From the NCBI RefSeq assembly GCF_017741815.1, contig NZ_JAGHMF010000034.1, positions 62,001 through 126,000 on the forward strand: a DNA stretch of 64,000 nucleotides, in the 5' to 3' direction. The position numbers and the translations under genes are program-made. The notes under the pieces were generated by a model. That model saw nothing but the letters and a program-made list of their open reading frames with translations, ran no database searches and was not told the origin of the DNA. The first letter of the stretch is position 1. Every line of letters begins with the position of its first letter. The stretch comes from Rhizobium sp. 16-488-2b. GTDB lineage: Bacteria > Pseudomonadota > Alphaproteobacteria > Rhizobiales > Rhizobiaceae. This document shows, in pieces, positions 1 through 8,631 of the stretch.

Positions 1-185
1 GATCGTGTTTTGGAAGAGAGACATGCCAGCCTGCCTTTACGCGACAATGGTCGATTGAATTCAAGAACGGCCATGGTTGTCGCAAGTCGGGGTCGCGGTG
101 GAATTACAGCTTTGTTGCAATTTGTTGCAGACGCTGCGGCGAGCCGCAGCGTCCTGTGCGCGATGTTTCCGCGTGATCTCTCCGC
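1..185. other. left-edge non-coding stretch
   Basis: No convincing gene. Reading frames here have no ribosome binding site and are antisense to the SH3-domain gene or continue it. The only structure seen is a hairpin at 130-153, listed separately. Confidence 0.5.
130..153 (-). terminator. possible terminator hairpin after the SH3-domain gene
   Basis: A perfect 10-bp inverted repeat (GACGCTGCGG at 130-139, CCGCAGCGTC at 144-153) with a CGAG loop lies 33 bases past the stop of the leftward SH3-domain gene. There is no U-tract on that strand, so a classical intrinsic terminator is not proven. Confidence 0.35.
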
Positions 186-950
186 TCAAGGGCGATCAAA
201 GCCACCGTGGCGGATCACGGTGTTTCCCCTCGGGCCGCGTGTGACCGAAGCGCCCGCGCACCGCTCGTCATTGCAGCCGCCGATCGCGGCCTTGCCGCCG
301 CCGCGCGGGCCGTGGGTGACCGCGGCACCGCCGCAATTGCCATCCTGGCAACCGCCCGCGACGTGCCGTCCGCCGCCGCGCGGTCCGTGCGTAACAGCAG
401 CGGCATCGCAGCCATTGTCGTTACAGCCGACGGCGACGGAGCGGGAATAGCCGCCATAGTAGCGGTTCCAGTGGCCGTACCACGGCTGCGCATGATAGTG
501 GGCATCCCAATAGGCCACCGTGAAGGCGACCGTGGCGATGCCCACCGCCGGCACGACGGCTGCCGTCAGCACGGTCGGCTGCCCCTTATAGATCACCTGC
601 ACATAGCTGGCGGCGACCCAGCCGCGATAGCCGCCCCAGCCGATGTCGCACCACGACTGATCGGCGATGCATCCATAGACGGATAGCGACGCACTGCGGG
701 GCAGCACACTGACGACAGGATAGCGCGTGCTGGGGCCGGCGCGCAGATTGACGTCGGAAAGCGCTATGCCACCAGTCGCCGCGAAGCTCTTGGTCACGCC
801 GCCAAAGCAGATCAAGAACAGGAAGCTGATGGATAGCACGGCGATCAGCAAGCCATCCCGGACCCAGCCGGCCACTCGGTGGAGTTTGGCGGCGTGCGCG
901 CCGGCCGTGGCAGCGGCGGTATGGCTGCCTTTACGTTGAACCGCATTCAT
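186..950 (-). CDS. bacterial SH3-domain envelope protein with C-terminal Cys-pair repeats
   Basis: 254 residues. A hydrophobic segment at about 33-57 is a signal anchor or uncleaved signal peptide. Residues 60-120 resemble a bacterial SH3 (SH3_3) domain, with the typical DVNLRAGPSTRYPVV opening and GYRGWVAASYVQ close. Such domains usually bind peptidoglycan, so a periplasmic, cell-wall-facing role is inferred. A second hydrophobic stretch lies at 128-146. The tail (175-245) holds three copies of a 25-residue unit starting GCNDNGC, GCQDGNC and GCNDERC and continuing VTHGPRGGG or a variant. The ATG at 950 is preceded by GAAAGG. No function is known for the repeats. Confidence 0.8.
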   Translation of the reverse strand: MNAVQRKGSHTAAATAGAHAAKLHRVAGWVRDGLLIAVLSISFLFLICFGGVTKSFAATGGIALSDVNLRAGPSTRYPVVSVLPRSASLSVYGCIADQSWCDIGWGGYRGWVAASYVQVIYKGQPTVLTAAVVPAVGIATVAFTVAYWDAHYHAQPWYGHWNRYYGGYSRSVAVGCNDNGCDAAAVTHGPRGGGRHVAGGCQDGNCGGAAVTHGPRGGGKAAIGGCNDERCAGASVTRGPRGNTVIRHGGFDRP

Positions 951-1201
951 TGGTGGATACCTTTCTCTGATGAGCCACGGTATCGAAGATGCGGGTCGAT
1001 CTTTGATGCGCTATTGCAGATTTGCTTCCAAACATTACAGCCGGGCATCGCGGTAGATACGGCGTTTGAACGCGCCGTCCGTTGCGGCGGTAACAAACCG
1101 TAACAATTCGGAAATACCGGAGCAAACTCGGGGGCGCCTCTTGCCGGGCGCTGCCAGTTTGGATCCGTCCGCCGGCTTCTTTCCCCTGTCATGAGTGGAG
1201 C

Positions 1202-1903
1202 ATGATCGCATTGCAGTGCAGAACGGGTGTTTTTACTCGACTAATGGTACTCGCGGCGGTTCTCTGCCTGGGCGCATCCTGCGCGACAAAGCCTGCCCGC
1301 TATCAGGATTTGGCCTCCAGTGCGCAACTGCGGGTCAATGGCGACAACGCGGATGGCCGCGTGCCTTTCAATACGGCGATCGAGCCGTCAGCGCTGAAAG
1401 CGTACACGTTCGTGACCCTCGATCCCGTCAGGATCTATCGCGGCAAGGACGGTCAGTTCGGAACGCTGTCAGAGGATGCAAAGAACGACCTTGCTCGTCA
1501 TGCGGAAGTCCGCTTCAGAGCCGAACTCGCGCGACGCGGATTGCTCGCAGCTGCCGTCGGGCCACGAACACTGCGCTTGAAAATCACATTGACCGGCGTA
1601 GAGACGAATGTGCCCGTACTTGGTACTTCAACGAAGGTGACACCGGTGGGTTTCGCACTCAGTGGCCTTCGAAGTGTTCGTGACAAGGAAGGCCGTTTTA
1701 CGGGCGCGGTCATTTATGCCGGGGAACTTTTCGATGCGGCGAGCGGAAGGCTGGTTTATGCGTTTGTGACGCGGCAATATCCCAATGCGCTTAACATACC
1801 GGCCGGCATCCTGCCTCTCGATGCGGCCTTGGCTGGTCTTGATCGTGGAGCAACCGTCACGGCTTCTTCGTTGCAATCCATGATGTCGGGTGCGAGCCGG
1901 TGA
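1202..1903 (+). CDS. DUF3313-like lipoprotein
   Basis: 233 residues with a lipoprotein signal: hydrophobic stretch about 13-24 and a lipobox ending GAS-C at Cys27. The mature part resembles DUF3313 lipoproteins of proteobacteria (the stretch YTFVTLDPVRIYRGKDG, then a conserved central strand region). The family has no established function. It lies 108 bases upstream of the two-component pair on the same strand and may be co-transcribed with it, so a role as an envelope sensor partner or a target is possible but only inferred. A GGAG lies just before the chosen ATG; a later ATG at 1244 would still keep the lipobox. Confidence 0.7.
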   Translation: MIALQCRTGVFTRLMVLAAVLCLGASCATKPARYQDLASSAQLRVNGDNADGRVPFNTAIEPSALKAYTFVTLDPVRIYRGKDGQFGTLSEDAKNDLARHAEVRFRAELARRGLLAAAVGPRTLRLKITLTGVETNVPVLGTSTKVTPVGFALSGLRSVRDKEGRFTGAVIYAGELFDAASGRLVYAFVTRQYPNALNIPAGILPLDAALAGLDRGATVTASSLQSMMSGASR

Positions 1904-2011
1904 GCGATGCTCCTCAGGTTGCTAACCGAGTTGCGGGAGATCGCCTTCGCCAAGATGCCTGCCGGATTGCTGAATTCTGCCGCGGCTCGACCGTTAGATG
2001 AGGACCGAAAT

Positions 2012-2731
2012 ATGGATGAGACGCTAAAAATTCTGGTCGTCGAGGACGACCCAGAGATCAGGGATCTCCTCGATGAGTTCCTCACGAGCGAAGGATTCCT
2101 GGTGCACACCGCCGATAGCGCTGCATCCGCCGACAGGCTGATCGAGCGCAAATGGGCCGATCTGGTCGTCCTCGATGTCATGATGCCACGCGAGGACGGC
2201 TTCTCCTTCTGCCGCCGCATCCGTGCACGCTCGCAGGTGCCGATCATCATGCTGACGGCAAAGACGACCGATATCGACCGCATAGTCGGCCTGGAATTCG
2301 GCGCCGACGACTATCTCGGCAAGCCGTTCAATCCGCGTGAGCTGCTCGCGCGCATTCGCGCCGTCCTGCGCCGCACCTCGCCGGCCGGCGGGGCGCTGGA
2401 GGCGGCGAATGGTATCAAGCGCTTCGCGGGGCTGATCGTCGATCCCGAGGCACGTATCATTTCGACTGAGGATGGAACCGCCGTGCCGTTGACGACGACG
2501 GAATTCGATCTGCTTGCCTGCTTCCTCGATAGGCCGAAGCGGGTGCTCTCACGAGACCAGCTGCTCGATCTGACCCGTGGCGCGAGCGCCGAAACCTACG
2601 ACCGGACGATCGACGTCGCGATCTCGCGCCTGCGCACGAAGCTCGCCGCCTGCCTGCCGCCGAACGTGCAGGTCATCACCACTGTGCGCAACGCCGGCTA
2701 TCTCTTCAATCTCAATGTGACGGACGGCTAG
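2012..2731 (+). CDS. OmpR-family response regulator
   Basis: 239 residues from the ATG at 2012, which has AGGA 7 bases upstream; the frame is open back to 1907 but the extra N-terminus has no receiver homology. The receiver domain (5-120) has the acidic pocket E11/D12/D13, phospho-acceptor Asp55 in VVLDVMMP, Thr82 and Lys104 in LGKPF. A winged-helix DNA-binding domain (about 138-236) follows, with the typical LTTTEFDLL and VRNAGYLF motifs. It directly abuts the histidine kinase gene, its expected phosphodonor. The regulon is not visible; the neighbouring lipoprotein gene is a candidate. Confidence 0.93.
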   Translation: MDETLKILVVEDDPEIRDLLDEFLTSEGFLVHTADSAASADRLIERKWADLVVLDVMMPREDGFSFCRRIRARSQVPIIMLTAKTTDIDRIVGLEFGADDYLGKPFNPRELLARIRAVLRRTSPAGGALEAANGIKRFAGLIVDPEARIISTEDGTAVPLTTTEFDLLACFLDRPKRVLSRDQLLDLTRGASAETYDRTIDVAISRLRTKLAACLPPNVQVITTVRNAGYLFNLNVTDG

Positions 2732-4069
2732 ATGAGCCAGTTCGGAATTCTCACACGCATTGCCCTCATCGTCACGGCGGCGCTGTTTATCGGCCAGATG
2801 GTGGTCCTGCTCTCCTTTCTCTGGCAAAGCGGACGCTCGCCCTTGCCGCCTTATGCGATCGCCGATCGCGTTGTTGCGGTTGTACGTCTTCTCGATGAGA
2901 CGCCGCCGCAGGCGCGACAGCAAGTGCTTGACGTCGCCAATGCCCAGGGCTTCGGCGTGACTTATGCCCCTGGCATACCAGCCGACTTCAAGGACAATCT
3001 CAGCATCTCAAGGCTTCGTGTTGTCACCCAGGCGAAGATGGAAGACTACGCGCCGGGCCGCATCGTTCGAACCGGAGCCCGTATCAGTCAGGCCGATAGC
3101 CACGACGCCTTCACGATCACCTTCGTGGTGGGCTTGAAGAGCGGTGAGGTCGCGATCTTCACTATCTCCGACGAGACGACGCTCCGGATATGGAATGTTC
3201 CAATCGGCTTCCTGGGCGGCTTGTCCGGCATTGTTGTTGCTCTCCTTGCGGTGCTGGCGGTCGCGCGCGAAACAAGGCCACTGACGGAGCTTGCCCGCAG
3301 TATCGACGAGCTCGGAAATCGCGTCGAACCGGTCCCGGTCAAGGAGCGCGGCGCGCGCGAACTGCGTACGCTGATCCGCGCGATAAACAACATGCAGACC
3401 CGCATTCTGGCACTGCTCACCAACCGCACGCTGTTTCTCGGCGCGGTGTCGCACGACCTGAAGACCTACCTGACACGCTTTCGATTGCGCCTGGAAATGA
3501 TGCCGGCCGGCCCGCATCGCGACCGGGCGGTGCTCGACGTCGAAGCGATGGAGCATCTGCTGAACGACGTCCTCCTCTTCGCCAGCGAATCCACAAGCAC
3601 CGAGACGTCCGAAGAGATAACCGACATCAACGAGGCGCTGCCCTACTGTGCATCCGGCCTGGAGGACGTCAGCGTCGATCTCTCGACGGCACCCAAGGCG
3701 CTCAATGTACATATGCCAAGATCGGCAGTGTGCCGGGTGATCGACAACCTGCTTTCCAACGGCGTGCGTTATGGCAATCATGTCCACGCCTACACCGAAC
3801 GGCGCGACGGTGTCGCCTGCCTCGTCTTCGAAGACGACGGCCCGGGAATACCGGAGGAGGACCTCCCCGTCGTCTTCGAGCCCTTCTTTCGCGGCGAGCC
3901 ATCCAGAAATCGCGGCCATGGCGGCACGGGGCTTGGCCTTTCGATCGTCAAGCAGATACTGGATGCCCATGGCGGCAGGGTGGTGCTTTCGAACAGGGAT
4001 ACTGGTCGCGGCCTGCGCGCCATTGTCTTTCTCCCGCTTGCGCCAGCGCTAGGGGCGGTCACAGACTGA
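2732..4069 (+). CDS. sensor histidine kinase
   Basis: 445 residues. Transmembrane helix 1 at about 10-30, a periplasmic sensing region at about 32-153, helix 2 at about 155-178, then HAMP, DHp and ATPase domains. The H-box contains His241 in VSHDLKTYLTR, where the usual proline after the Thr is Tyr. The N-box has Asn339/Asn343 (IDNLLSNGVRYG), G1 is EDDGPGIP at 367-374 and G2 is GTGLGLSIV near 398. The start codon follows the regulator stop with no gap, so translational coupling is likely. The stimulus is unknown; nothing in the periplasmic part is recognisable. Confidence 0.93.
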   Translation: MSQFGILTRIALIVTAALFIGQMVVLLSFLWQSGRSPLPPYAIADRVVAVVRLLDETPPQARQQVLDVANAQGFGVTYAPGIPADFKDNLSISRLRVVTQAKMEDYAPGRIVRTGARISQADSHDAFTITFVVGLKSGEVAIFTISDETTLRIWNVPIGFLGGLSGIVVALLAVLAVARETRPLTELARSIDELGNRVEPVPVKERGARELRTLIRAINNMQTRILALLTNRTLFLGAVSHDLKTYLTRFRLRLEMMPAGPHRDRAVLDVEAMEHLLNDVLLFASESTSTETSEEITDINEALPYCASGLEDVSVDLSTAPKALNVHMPRSAVCRVIDNLLSNGVRYGNHVHAYTERRDGVACLVFEDDGPGIPEEDLPVVFEPFFRGEPSRNRGHGGTGLGLSIVKQILDAHGGRVVLSNRDTGRGLRAIVFLPLAPALGAVTD

Positions 4070-4120
4070 AACAATGTCGAATTAGGGCGGCAAATCCACC
4101 GGGCTATGTCTGTGCATCCC

Positions 4121-4141
4121 GACGCGGCGTGAGGCCGCGTC
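4121..4141 (+). terminator. hairpin between the kinase and the next small gene
   Basis: An 8-bp perfect stem (GACGCGGC/GCCGCGTC) with a GTGAG loop lies 51 bases after the kinase stop and 20 bases before the next start. No T-run follows, so it may be an attenuator or a weak terminator. Confidence 0.35.
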
Positions 4142-4160
4142 CCAAGCCAGGAGTTGCATC

Positions 4161-4421
4161 ATGCCCAAGAAACCCAAGCGACGGTATCGACATCTGCTTC
4201 AGGACCCGTTGATCCGTCAGATGATGGCGGCGGACGGTGTGTGTCCGCGCGAACTCGAAGCGCTGTTGAGCGAGCTCGCCGATCGATTGCCGGACAGAGG
4301 AGAGGCCGGCTCGGCCACCTGCATCATGCTGCGCTCGAAAACCGGACACTCCCTCGACGAGCGGCATTCCGGCCCATGCAGCCGGTTTTTGAGAATGGGG
4401 TGTTCCCCGACGATGCATTGA
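4161..4421 (+). CDS. small hypothetical protein
   Basis: 86 residues, basic N-terminus (MPKKPKRRYRHLL) followed by a predicted helical stretch DPLIRQMMAADGVCPRELEALL. I do not recognise a named family, though short rhizobial proteins of this look are common. AGGAG lies 8-12 bases before the ATG, and an intrinsic terminator follows directly at 4435-4468, which supports a real gene. The C-terminal third is unlike the rest and could reflect a frameshift. Confidence 0.5.
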   Translation: MPKKPKRRYRHLLQDPLIRQMMAADGVCPRELEALLSELADRLPDRGEAGSATCIMLRSKTGHSLDERHSGPCSRFLRMGCSPTMH

Positions 4422-4434
4422 TCGCGGGGGGCAA

Positions 4435-4468
4435 AAAACACCGCAATCCGCTCGGATTGCGGTGTTTT
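4435..4468. terminator. strong bidirectional intrinsic terminator
   Basis: A perfect 15-bp inverted repeat, AAAACACCGCAATCC and its complement, with a GCTC loop. It begins with an A-run and ends with TTTT, so it can terminate on both strands. It separates the rightward small gene (ends 4421) from the leftward secreted-protein gene (ends 4537). Confidence 0.85.
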
Positions 4469-4536
4469 CATATCACGGTCGGTCGCGAGATGGGAAAGGA
4501 GGCGAGGAGCTCGGCCGTGACTGAGCCCTCACATTG

Positions 4537-4857
4537 CTATTGCGGCAACGGACCGTGTACCTTCCATTTGAACTCATCATCGCCGTCCGATTGCTGTGAC
4601 AGGCTAGTCTTGCGATCGGTCGCGACCAGGCAGTCAATGAGTTGATCGCGCAAACCATCGAGCGCGTTGGTGAAGACGCCACTTTCGCTTCTGAAGCTAT
4701 AGGCAAGGTCGGCGACCTCAATGAACGCCGCTGCTTCGGATACGCACTGATAGTCTACGTCACCATCTTCGGCGGATGCAACTGATGATGTCATCGTGAG
4801 CGCCGCAAGAATGGTCGCGGCAAGAATTGTTCTGGAGGTGGTGCTCGATCGTTTCAT
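4537..4857 (-). CDS. small secreted hypothetical protein
   Basis: 106 residues from the ATG at 4857, preceded by AGGAAG; the frame is open further upstream but that part overlaps the next gene. A clear Sec signal peptide (residues 1-32, charged start, hydrophobic core about 10-27, cleavage after ASA) precedes a mature part with two cysteines in DYQCVSEAAAF and LIDCLVATD, plausibly one disulfide. No family recognised. It lies just downstream of another small secreted Cys protein on the same strand and may be transcribed with it. Confidence 0.65.
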   Translation of the reverse strand: MKRSSTTSRTILAATILAALTMTSSVASAEDGDVDYQCVSEAAAFIEVADLAYSFRSESGVFTNALDGLRDQLIDCLVATDRKTSLSQQSDGDDEFKWKVHGPLPQ

Positions 4858-4976
4858 GTGTGCTTCCTGACGTGGATTGTTTGTCGGGCATAAGAAACGC
4901 CGCTCGTCCCATCTTGTGGTCGGTGGGTCGGGAACGAGCGGCTTTGATCTCCTGGTGTGGACAGGAGAAGACGACG

Positions 4977-5216
4977 CTATTTCTTGGTCGCCAGCAGCTT
5001 GTCGATGGTTGTCGAGCACATGCCAGAGAGCTTGGCCTTGTTCTCCTTGACGCAGGCCATGATGCCTCCGTCACCCGGCTGGACGCCTGGGCATAGCTGC
5101 TGAATATCCTGCTTGCAGTTGTCGCGAAGCTCCATTTTTTGCGACATCGAAAGCTGCTCCTGGGCGGATGCGGTACCCGCGGAGGCGAGAAGGAATGCGA
5201 TGATGTAACGGTTCAT
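4977..5216 (-). CDS. small secreted cysteine-rich-repeat protein
   Basis: 79 residues from the ATG at 5216; an in-frame extension to 5258 has no ribosome binding site and would place 14 residues before the signal peptide. Residues 1-18 form a signal peptide (MNRYIIAFLLASAGTASA). The mature part has four cysteines in the pattern DNCKQDIQQLCPGV...MACVKENKAKL...GMC, as in Cys-rich GLG1-type repeat proteins found singly in many Rhizobiales. Function unknown; periplasmic, disulfide-bonded. Confidence 0.75.
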   Translation of the reverse strand: MNRYIIAFLLASAGTASAQEQLSMSQKMELRDNCKQDIQQLCPGVQPGDGGIMACVKENKAKLSGMCSTTIDKLLATKK

Positions 5217-5685
5217 CCTGGATGTCCTTTGCTTGTGAAACGGTCCGCCACCACCCAAGCCCAGTTACTGCTGGCCGTTCGACGGCGCGGTTGGTACTCC
5301 GACACCCGCATGGCCAAGACTCGGATTTCGGTCTCATGTCAGCGAGCACGGCGAAACTGTTTTCGCGCTAAAGCCTCGCTATGCGATTTCAGAATTGTTT
5401 CTTATTGTTACGGAATGGCCATGACTTCCGGCAATCGGTCGCGCTCCAAAAGGCGCAATGTCCAATGTCTGCTGAGCAAGAAATCCCAGAAGTGAGCACG
5501 GTGTCCATTTCTTGCGCCGCCCCTAATCTTTGCGCGCGTGAGCGGTCGACACGTTCGCAGGGGTGGTTCATGAAACCCGAGTAAGGCCGTGAGTTGTGAG
5601 GCGCGTCATAGCTGCACCTAGACGGGCGTAAGCTTTTGGATCGCATGACATCTCCGCCTATCTGATCGGATTGAGAGGCGGATCC
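5217..5685. other. 469-base intergenic region
   Basis: It lies between divergent genes, so it should hold promoters for the small secreted proteins (leftward) and the GntP-type permease (rightward). I see no gene with a ribosome binding site, no strong hairpin and no RNA gene. Confidence 0.4.
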
Positions 5686-7122
5686 ATGGGGCTGTTTGGA
5701 ATTCTGCTGGGACTTGGATTGCTGATGTGGTTCGCCTATCGCGGCTGGAGCGTTTTGCTTCTGGCGCCTGCGGCGGCCCTCATCGTTGCCGCCGCCTCAG
5801 GCCAACCGTTATTGCCACACTGGACCTCGACGTTCATGGGCGGCACGGCGCGGTTTGTCACGCAGTGGTTCCCGATGTTCCTGCTCGGCGGCATCTTCGG
5901 CAAGATGATGGATGACAGCGGCTCCATCACGTCGATCGCCCGTTTCCTGACGGAGCGGCTGGGCGTGAAGCGAACCATGCTGTCGGTGGTGCTCGCCTCC
6001 GCCGTCGTCACCTATGGCGGCGTCAGTGTGTTCGTCGCCTTCTTCGTGCTCGTACCCATGGCGCGCGAAATGTTCCGCGCCGCGAACATTCCGGCGAGAT
6101 TGATGCCGGCCGCGATCGGCCTCGGCGCGTTCACCTTCACCATGTCGGCGATGCCCGGTACGCCCTCGACCAACAACGCCATCCCGATGCCATACTTCGG
6201 CACGACGACCTTCGCCGCGCCCGGCCTCGGCATCATCGCCTCGATCATCACCTTCGCTTTCGGGATGTGGTGGTTGGCCCATATCGAGGCGAGGGCGCGT
6301 GCCGCCAATGAGGGATATACGGAGGACGAAACGCCTGTCGTCATCAGCGAAAAGGTGCGCGAACAGGCAACAACCTCGGGCGATTTCGACCCGAGCGAAC
6401 TCAGCCACGGCAAGAAGAGCGACCAGGGGCCATCCTTCCTCTTCGCGGTGCTGCCGCTGATCGTTGTCATCGGTGTTAACTTCCTGATGGCGCTGGTGGT
6501 CTTGCCCCGGATCGACTTCTCCAGCGCGGAAGCAGCACTTGGCATCAATATCACCTCGACGATCGGCGTCTGGGCCGTCCTCATTGCGCTCGCCGCGGCG
6601 ATCGTGACGGTGATCGGGCTGAATTACGGACGGCTGGGTGCATTGCGCGAAAGCCTCGACGCAGGCGCCAACTCGGCCGTCTTGCCGATCATGACCGTTG
6701 CCAGCCTCGTCGGCTTCGGCGCGGTGGTCGCGGCCATGCCGGCTTTCAACGTCGTGCGCGATGCCGTGCTGCAGATGCCTGGAGGCCCGCTTGTATCGCT
6801 GGTCGTGGCGATGAACGCGCTTGCGGCGCTAACGGGCACGGCGTCCGGCGGCATGGCCATCGCGCTCAACGCGCTCGGCGCCGAATATATGAAACTTGCG
6901 GCCGAACACGGTATCGATCCCGCACTCATGCATCGCCTAACGACGATCAGCGCCGGTACGCTCGATGCATTGCCACACAATGGGACGGTGCTCCTGCTGT
7001 TGCAGATCAGCAAGCAGACGCACTCGGGAAGCTATTTGGACATGGTGATGACCGTGATCGTCGGCGTCATCATCTCGCTTGTCGCGGTCTTCGTGCTGGG
7101 GTCGATGTTCGGCTCGTTCTGA
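5686..7122 (+). CDS. GntP-family permease
   Basis: 478 residues from the ATG at 5686 (GAGGCGG upstream). About 12-14 hydrophobic segments and the family look of GntP gluconate/organic acid:H+ symporters: MGLFGILLGLGLLMWFAYRGWSV opening, then a FLLGGIFGKMMDDSG stretch and TASGGMAIALNALG near the end. Predicted cytoplasmic-membrane importer of a small carboxylate; the substrate cannot be read from sequence. It lies 97 bases upstream of ureJ on the same strand, so read-through into the urease genes is possible, though no functional link is evident. Confidence 0.85.
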   Translation: MGLFGILLGLGLLMWFAYRGWSVLLLAPAAALIVAAASGQPLLPHWTSTFMGGTARFVTQWFPMFLLGGIFGKMMDDSGSITSIARFLTERLGVKRTMLSVVLASAVVTYGGVSVFVAFFVLVPMAREMFRAANIPARLMPAAIGLGAFTFTMSAMPGTPSTNNAIPMPYFGTTTFAAPGLGIIASIITFAFGMWWLAHIEARARAANEGYTEDETPVVISEKVREQATTSGDFDPSELSHGKKSDQGPSFLFAVLPLIVVIGVNFLMALVVLPRIDFSSAEAALGINITSTIGVWAVLIALAAAIVTVIGLNYGRLGALRESLDAGANSAVLPIMTVASLVGFGAVVAAMPAFNVVRDAVLQMPGGPLVSLVVAMNALAALTGTASGGMAIALNALGAEYMKLAAEHGIDPALMHRLTTISAGTLDALPHNGTVLLLLQISKQTHSGSYLDMVMTVIVGVIISLVAVFVLGSMFGSF

Positions 7123-7219
7123 AGAGGCCCGACCGCAGTGCCGGCATGAGTTCGATGGAGTGCCTGAAAGACTGGATGTCAATCGTTCCTATTCGACCAA
7201 CCTTAGGGAGATTCGTGCC

Positions 7220-7798
7220 ATGAAGAAGATGCATCTCTTGATCCTCGCGCCGATACTTATGGCGAGTACGCCGGCATTCGCGCATGTTGGCCCTGGTGAT
7301 CACGGGTCATTCGTTTCCGGGTTCCTGCATCCGCTTTCGGGGCCGGATCATGTTCTCGCCATGGTCGCGGTCGGTCTGGCGGCGGTCATGCTCGGCAACC
7401 GCGCCCGGCTCGCTATCCCCGCGGCCTTCGTCAGTGTCATGATCCTCGGCTTTGTTGCAGCACTTGCGGGTATGCACCTGCCTTTTGTCGAGCCGGTCAT
7501 TCTTGCCTCGGCCGTCGTCATCGGTCTGCTAGTCGCCGTTGCCCGACCGGCTTCACCCACGCTGGTCGCGGCCATTGTCGGCGGCTTCGCATTCTTTCAC
7601 GGGCATGCGCATGGCGCCGAGATGGCAGGTGCGAACGCTTTTTCCTTCGGCGTAGGCTTTGTGCTGGCGACAGCATTCCTGCACGCCGTGGGGATGGGAA
7701 TGGGTATTGCCGCCGGTCGCCTGACGCGAGGCACTGCCGCGTTGCGGATCGCCGGCGGAGCGACGGCGCTTGGCGGCGTGCTGCTGCTGGCGAGCTGA
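7220..7798 (+). CDS. ureJ: HupE/UreJ nickel permease
   Basis: 192 residues from the ATG at 7220 with AGGGAG upstream; the open frame before it is not coding. A signal peptide (to about AFA-22) is followed by His-rich entry motif HVGPGDHGSFVSGFLHPLSGPDH, characteristic of HupE/UreJ, and about six membrane segments, one carrying FFHGHAHGAEM. The family brings Ni2+ across the membrane for urease or hydrogenase. Its position at the head of the urease genes supports nickel supply to urease. Confidence 0.9.
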   Translation: MKKMHLLILAPILMASTPAFAHVGPGDHGSFVSGFLHPLSGPDHVLAMVAVGLAAVMLGNRARLAIPAAFVSVMILGFVAALAGMHLPFVEPVILASAVVIGLLVAVARPASPTLVAAIVGGFAFFHGHAHGAEMAGANAFSFGVGFVLATAFLHAVGMGMGIAAGRLTRGTAALRIAGGATALGGVLLLAS

Positions 7799-7869
7799 AG
7801 GGCATGGGCATTTGAAGCCTGAGGGCCGGTGTTTGATCCGGCCACGGGGGATCTTTTCGGGAGACTTAT

Positions 7870-8568
7870 GTGACGTTTCAACCAACATTGGGTCAACCAG
7901 CATCGAGTAGTCTGCCGCTTCAGTTGCTTCGGCTGGTCAGCCCGAGCCAACCGGTTGGCGCGTTCGCCTATTCCCGTGGGCTCGAATGGGCGGTCCACGA
8001 TCGGATCGTTCGCGACGAGACAACGGCCCGCGACTGGATCTTCAGGCTGATCGAACACAGCTACGCGGTCTGCGATGCCACGCTGTTCCTGCGCATGATG
8101 CATGCGCTCGAAGCCGATGATCGTGCGGCCTTCCTGAAGGCTGATGCATGGCTGTCGGCTGCGCGCGAAAGCAAGGAGGTGGAGCTGGAGGACAGGCAAA
8201 TGGGCGCATCGATGCTGACGGTCCTTAGCGATCTCGGCGTCGCCTCCGCCAAGACCTTCGGCGGCAGGAAATTGACCTACCCGGCGGTCTTTGCCCTCGC
8301 GGCCACGCATTGGAAAATTGCGCCAGCAGATGCGCTTCGCGGGCTGCTGTGGAGTGCGGTGGAAGGGCAGGTATCGGCTGCCATTCGGCTGGTGCCGCTG
8401 GGGCATACCGCCGGCCAGCGCCTTCTGATCGCGGCGGCCGAGATCATCGAGCGCGCGGCGCGCACGGCGGAGACGACTGGTGACGACGAGATCGGCAATG
8501 CGGCGCCGGCAATGGCAATGGCAAGCGCATGGCATGAAACGCAATACAGCCGGCTGTTTCGTTCCTAG
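7870..8568 (+). CDS. ureF: urease accessory protein UreF
   Basis: 232 residues starting at GTG 7870, preceded by GGGAG. An ATG two bases earlier is followed immediately by TGA, so GTG is the only sensible start. UreF hallmarks are present: LLRLVSPSQPVGAFAYSRGLEWAV near the N-terminus, an all-helical body, and AAMRL-like VSAAIRLVPLGHTAGQRLL. UreF forms the UreDF(G) complex that loads nickel into apo-urease and gates the GTPase UreG. Its partner UreG is not encoded in this window. Confidence 0.93.
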   Translation: MTFQPTLGQPASSSLPLQLLRLVSPSQPVGAFAYSRGLEWAVHDRIVRDETTARDWIFRLIEHSYAVCDATLFLRMMHALEADDRAAFLKADAWLSAARESKEVELEDRQMGASMLTVLSDLGVASAKTFGGRKLTYPAVFALAATHWKIAPADALRGLLWSAVEGQVSAAIRLVPLGHTAGQRLLIAAAEIIERAARTAETTGDDEIGNAAPAMAMASAWHETQYSRLFRS

Positions 8569-8631
8569 GCGCTGACTAGGCAAAACGGGCGGCGCCGGTG
8601 CAGTCAAATTGATCCGAGGAGGAAGAGTGCA

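Noticed and set aside
4858-5019. Longer start for the small secreted protein at 4537-4857
   Set aside because: The extra residues overlap the neighbouring gene and would bury the signal peptide inside the protein.
5381-5584. Small rightward frame in the 5.2-5.7 kb gap
   Set aside because: No ribosome binding site, no signal peptide or domain; Cys/Arg-rich random-looking composition.
7868-7870. ATG as start of ureF
   Set aside because: It is followed at once by TGA in its own frame; the gene must start at the overlapping GTG 7870.
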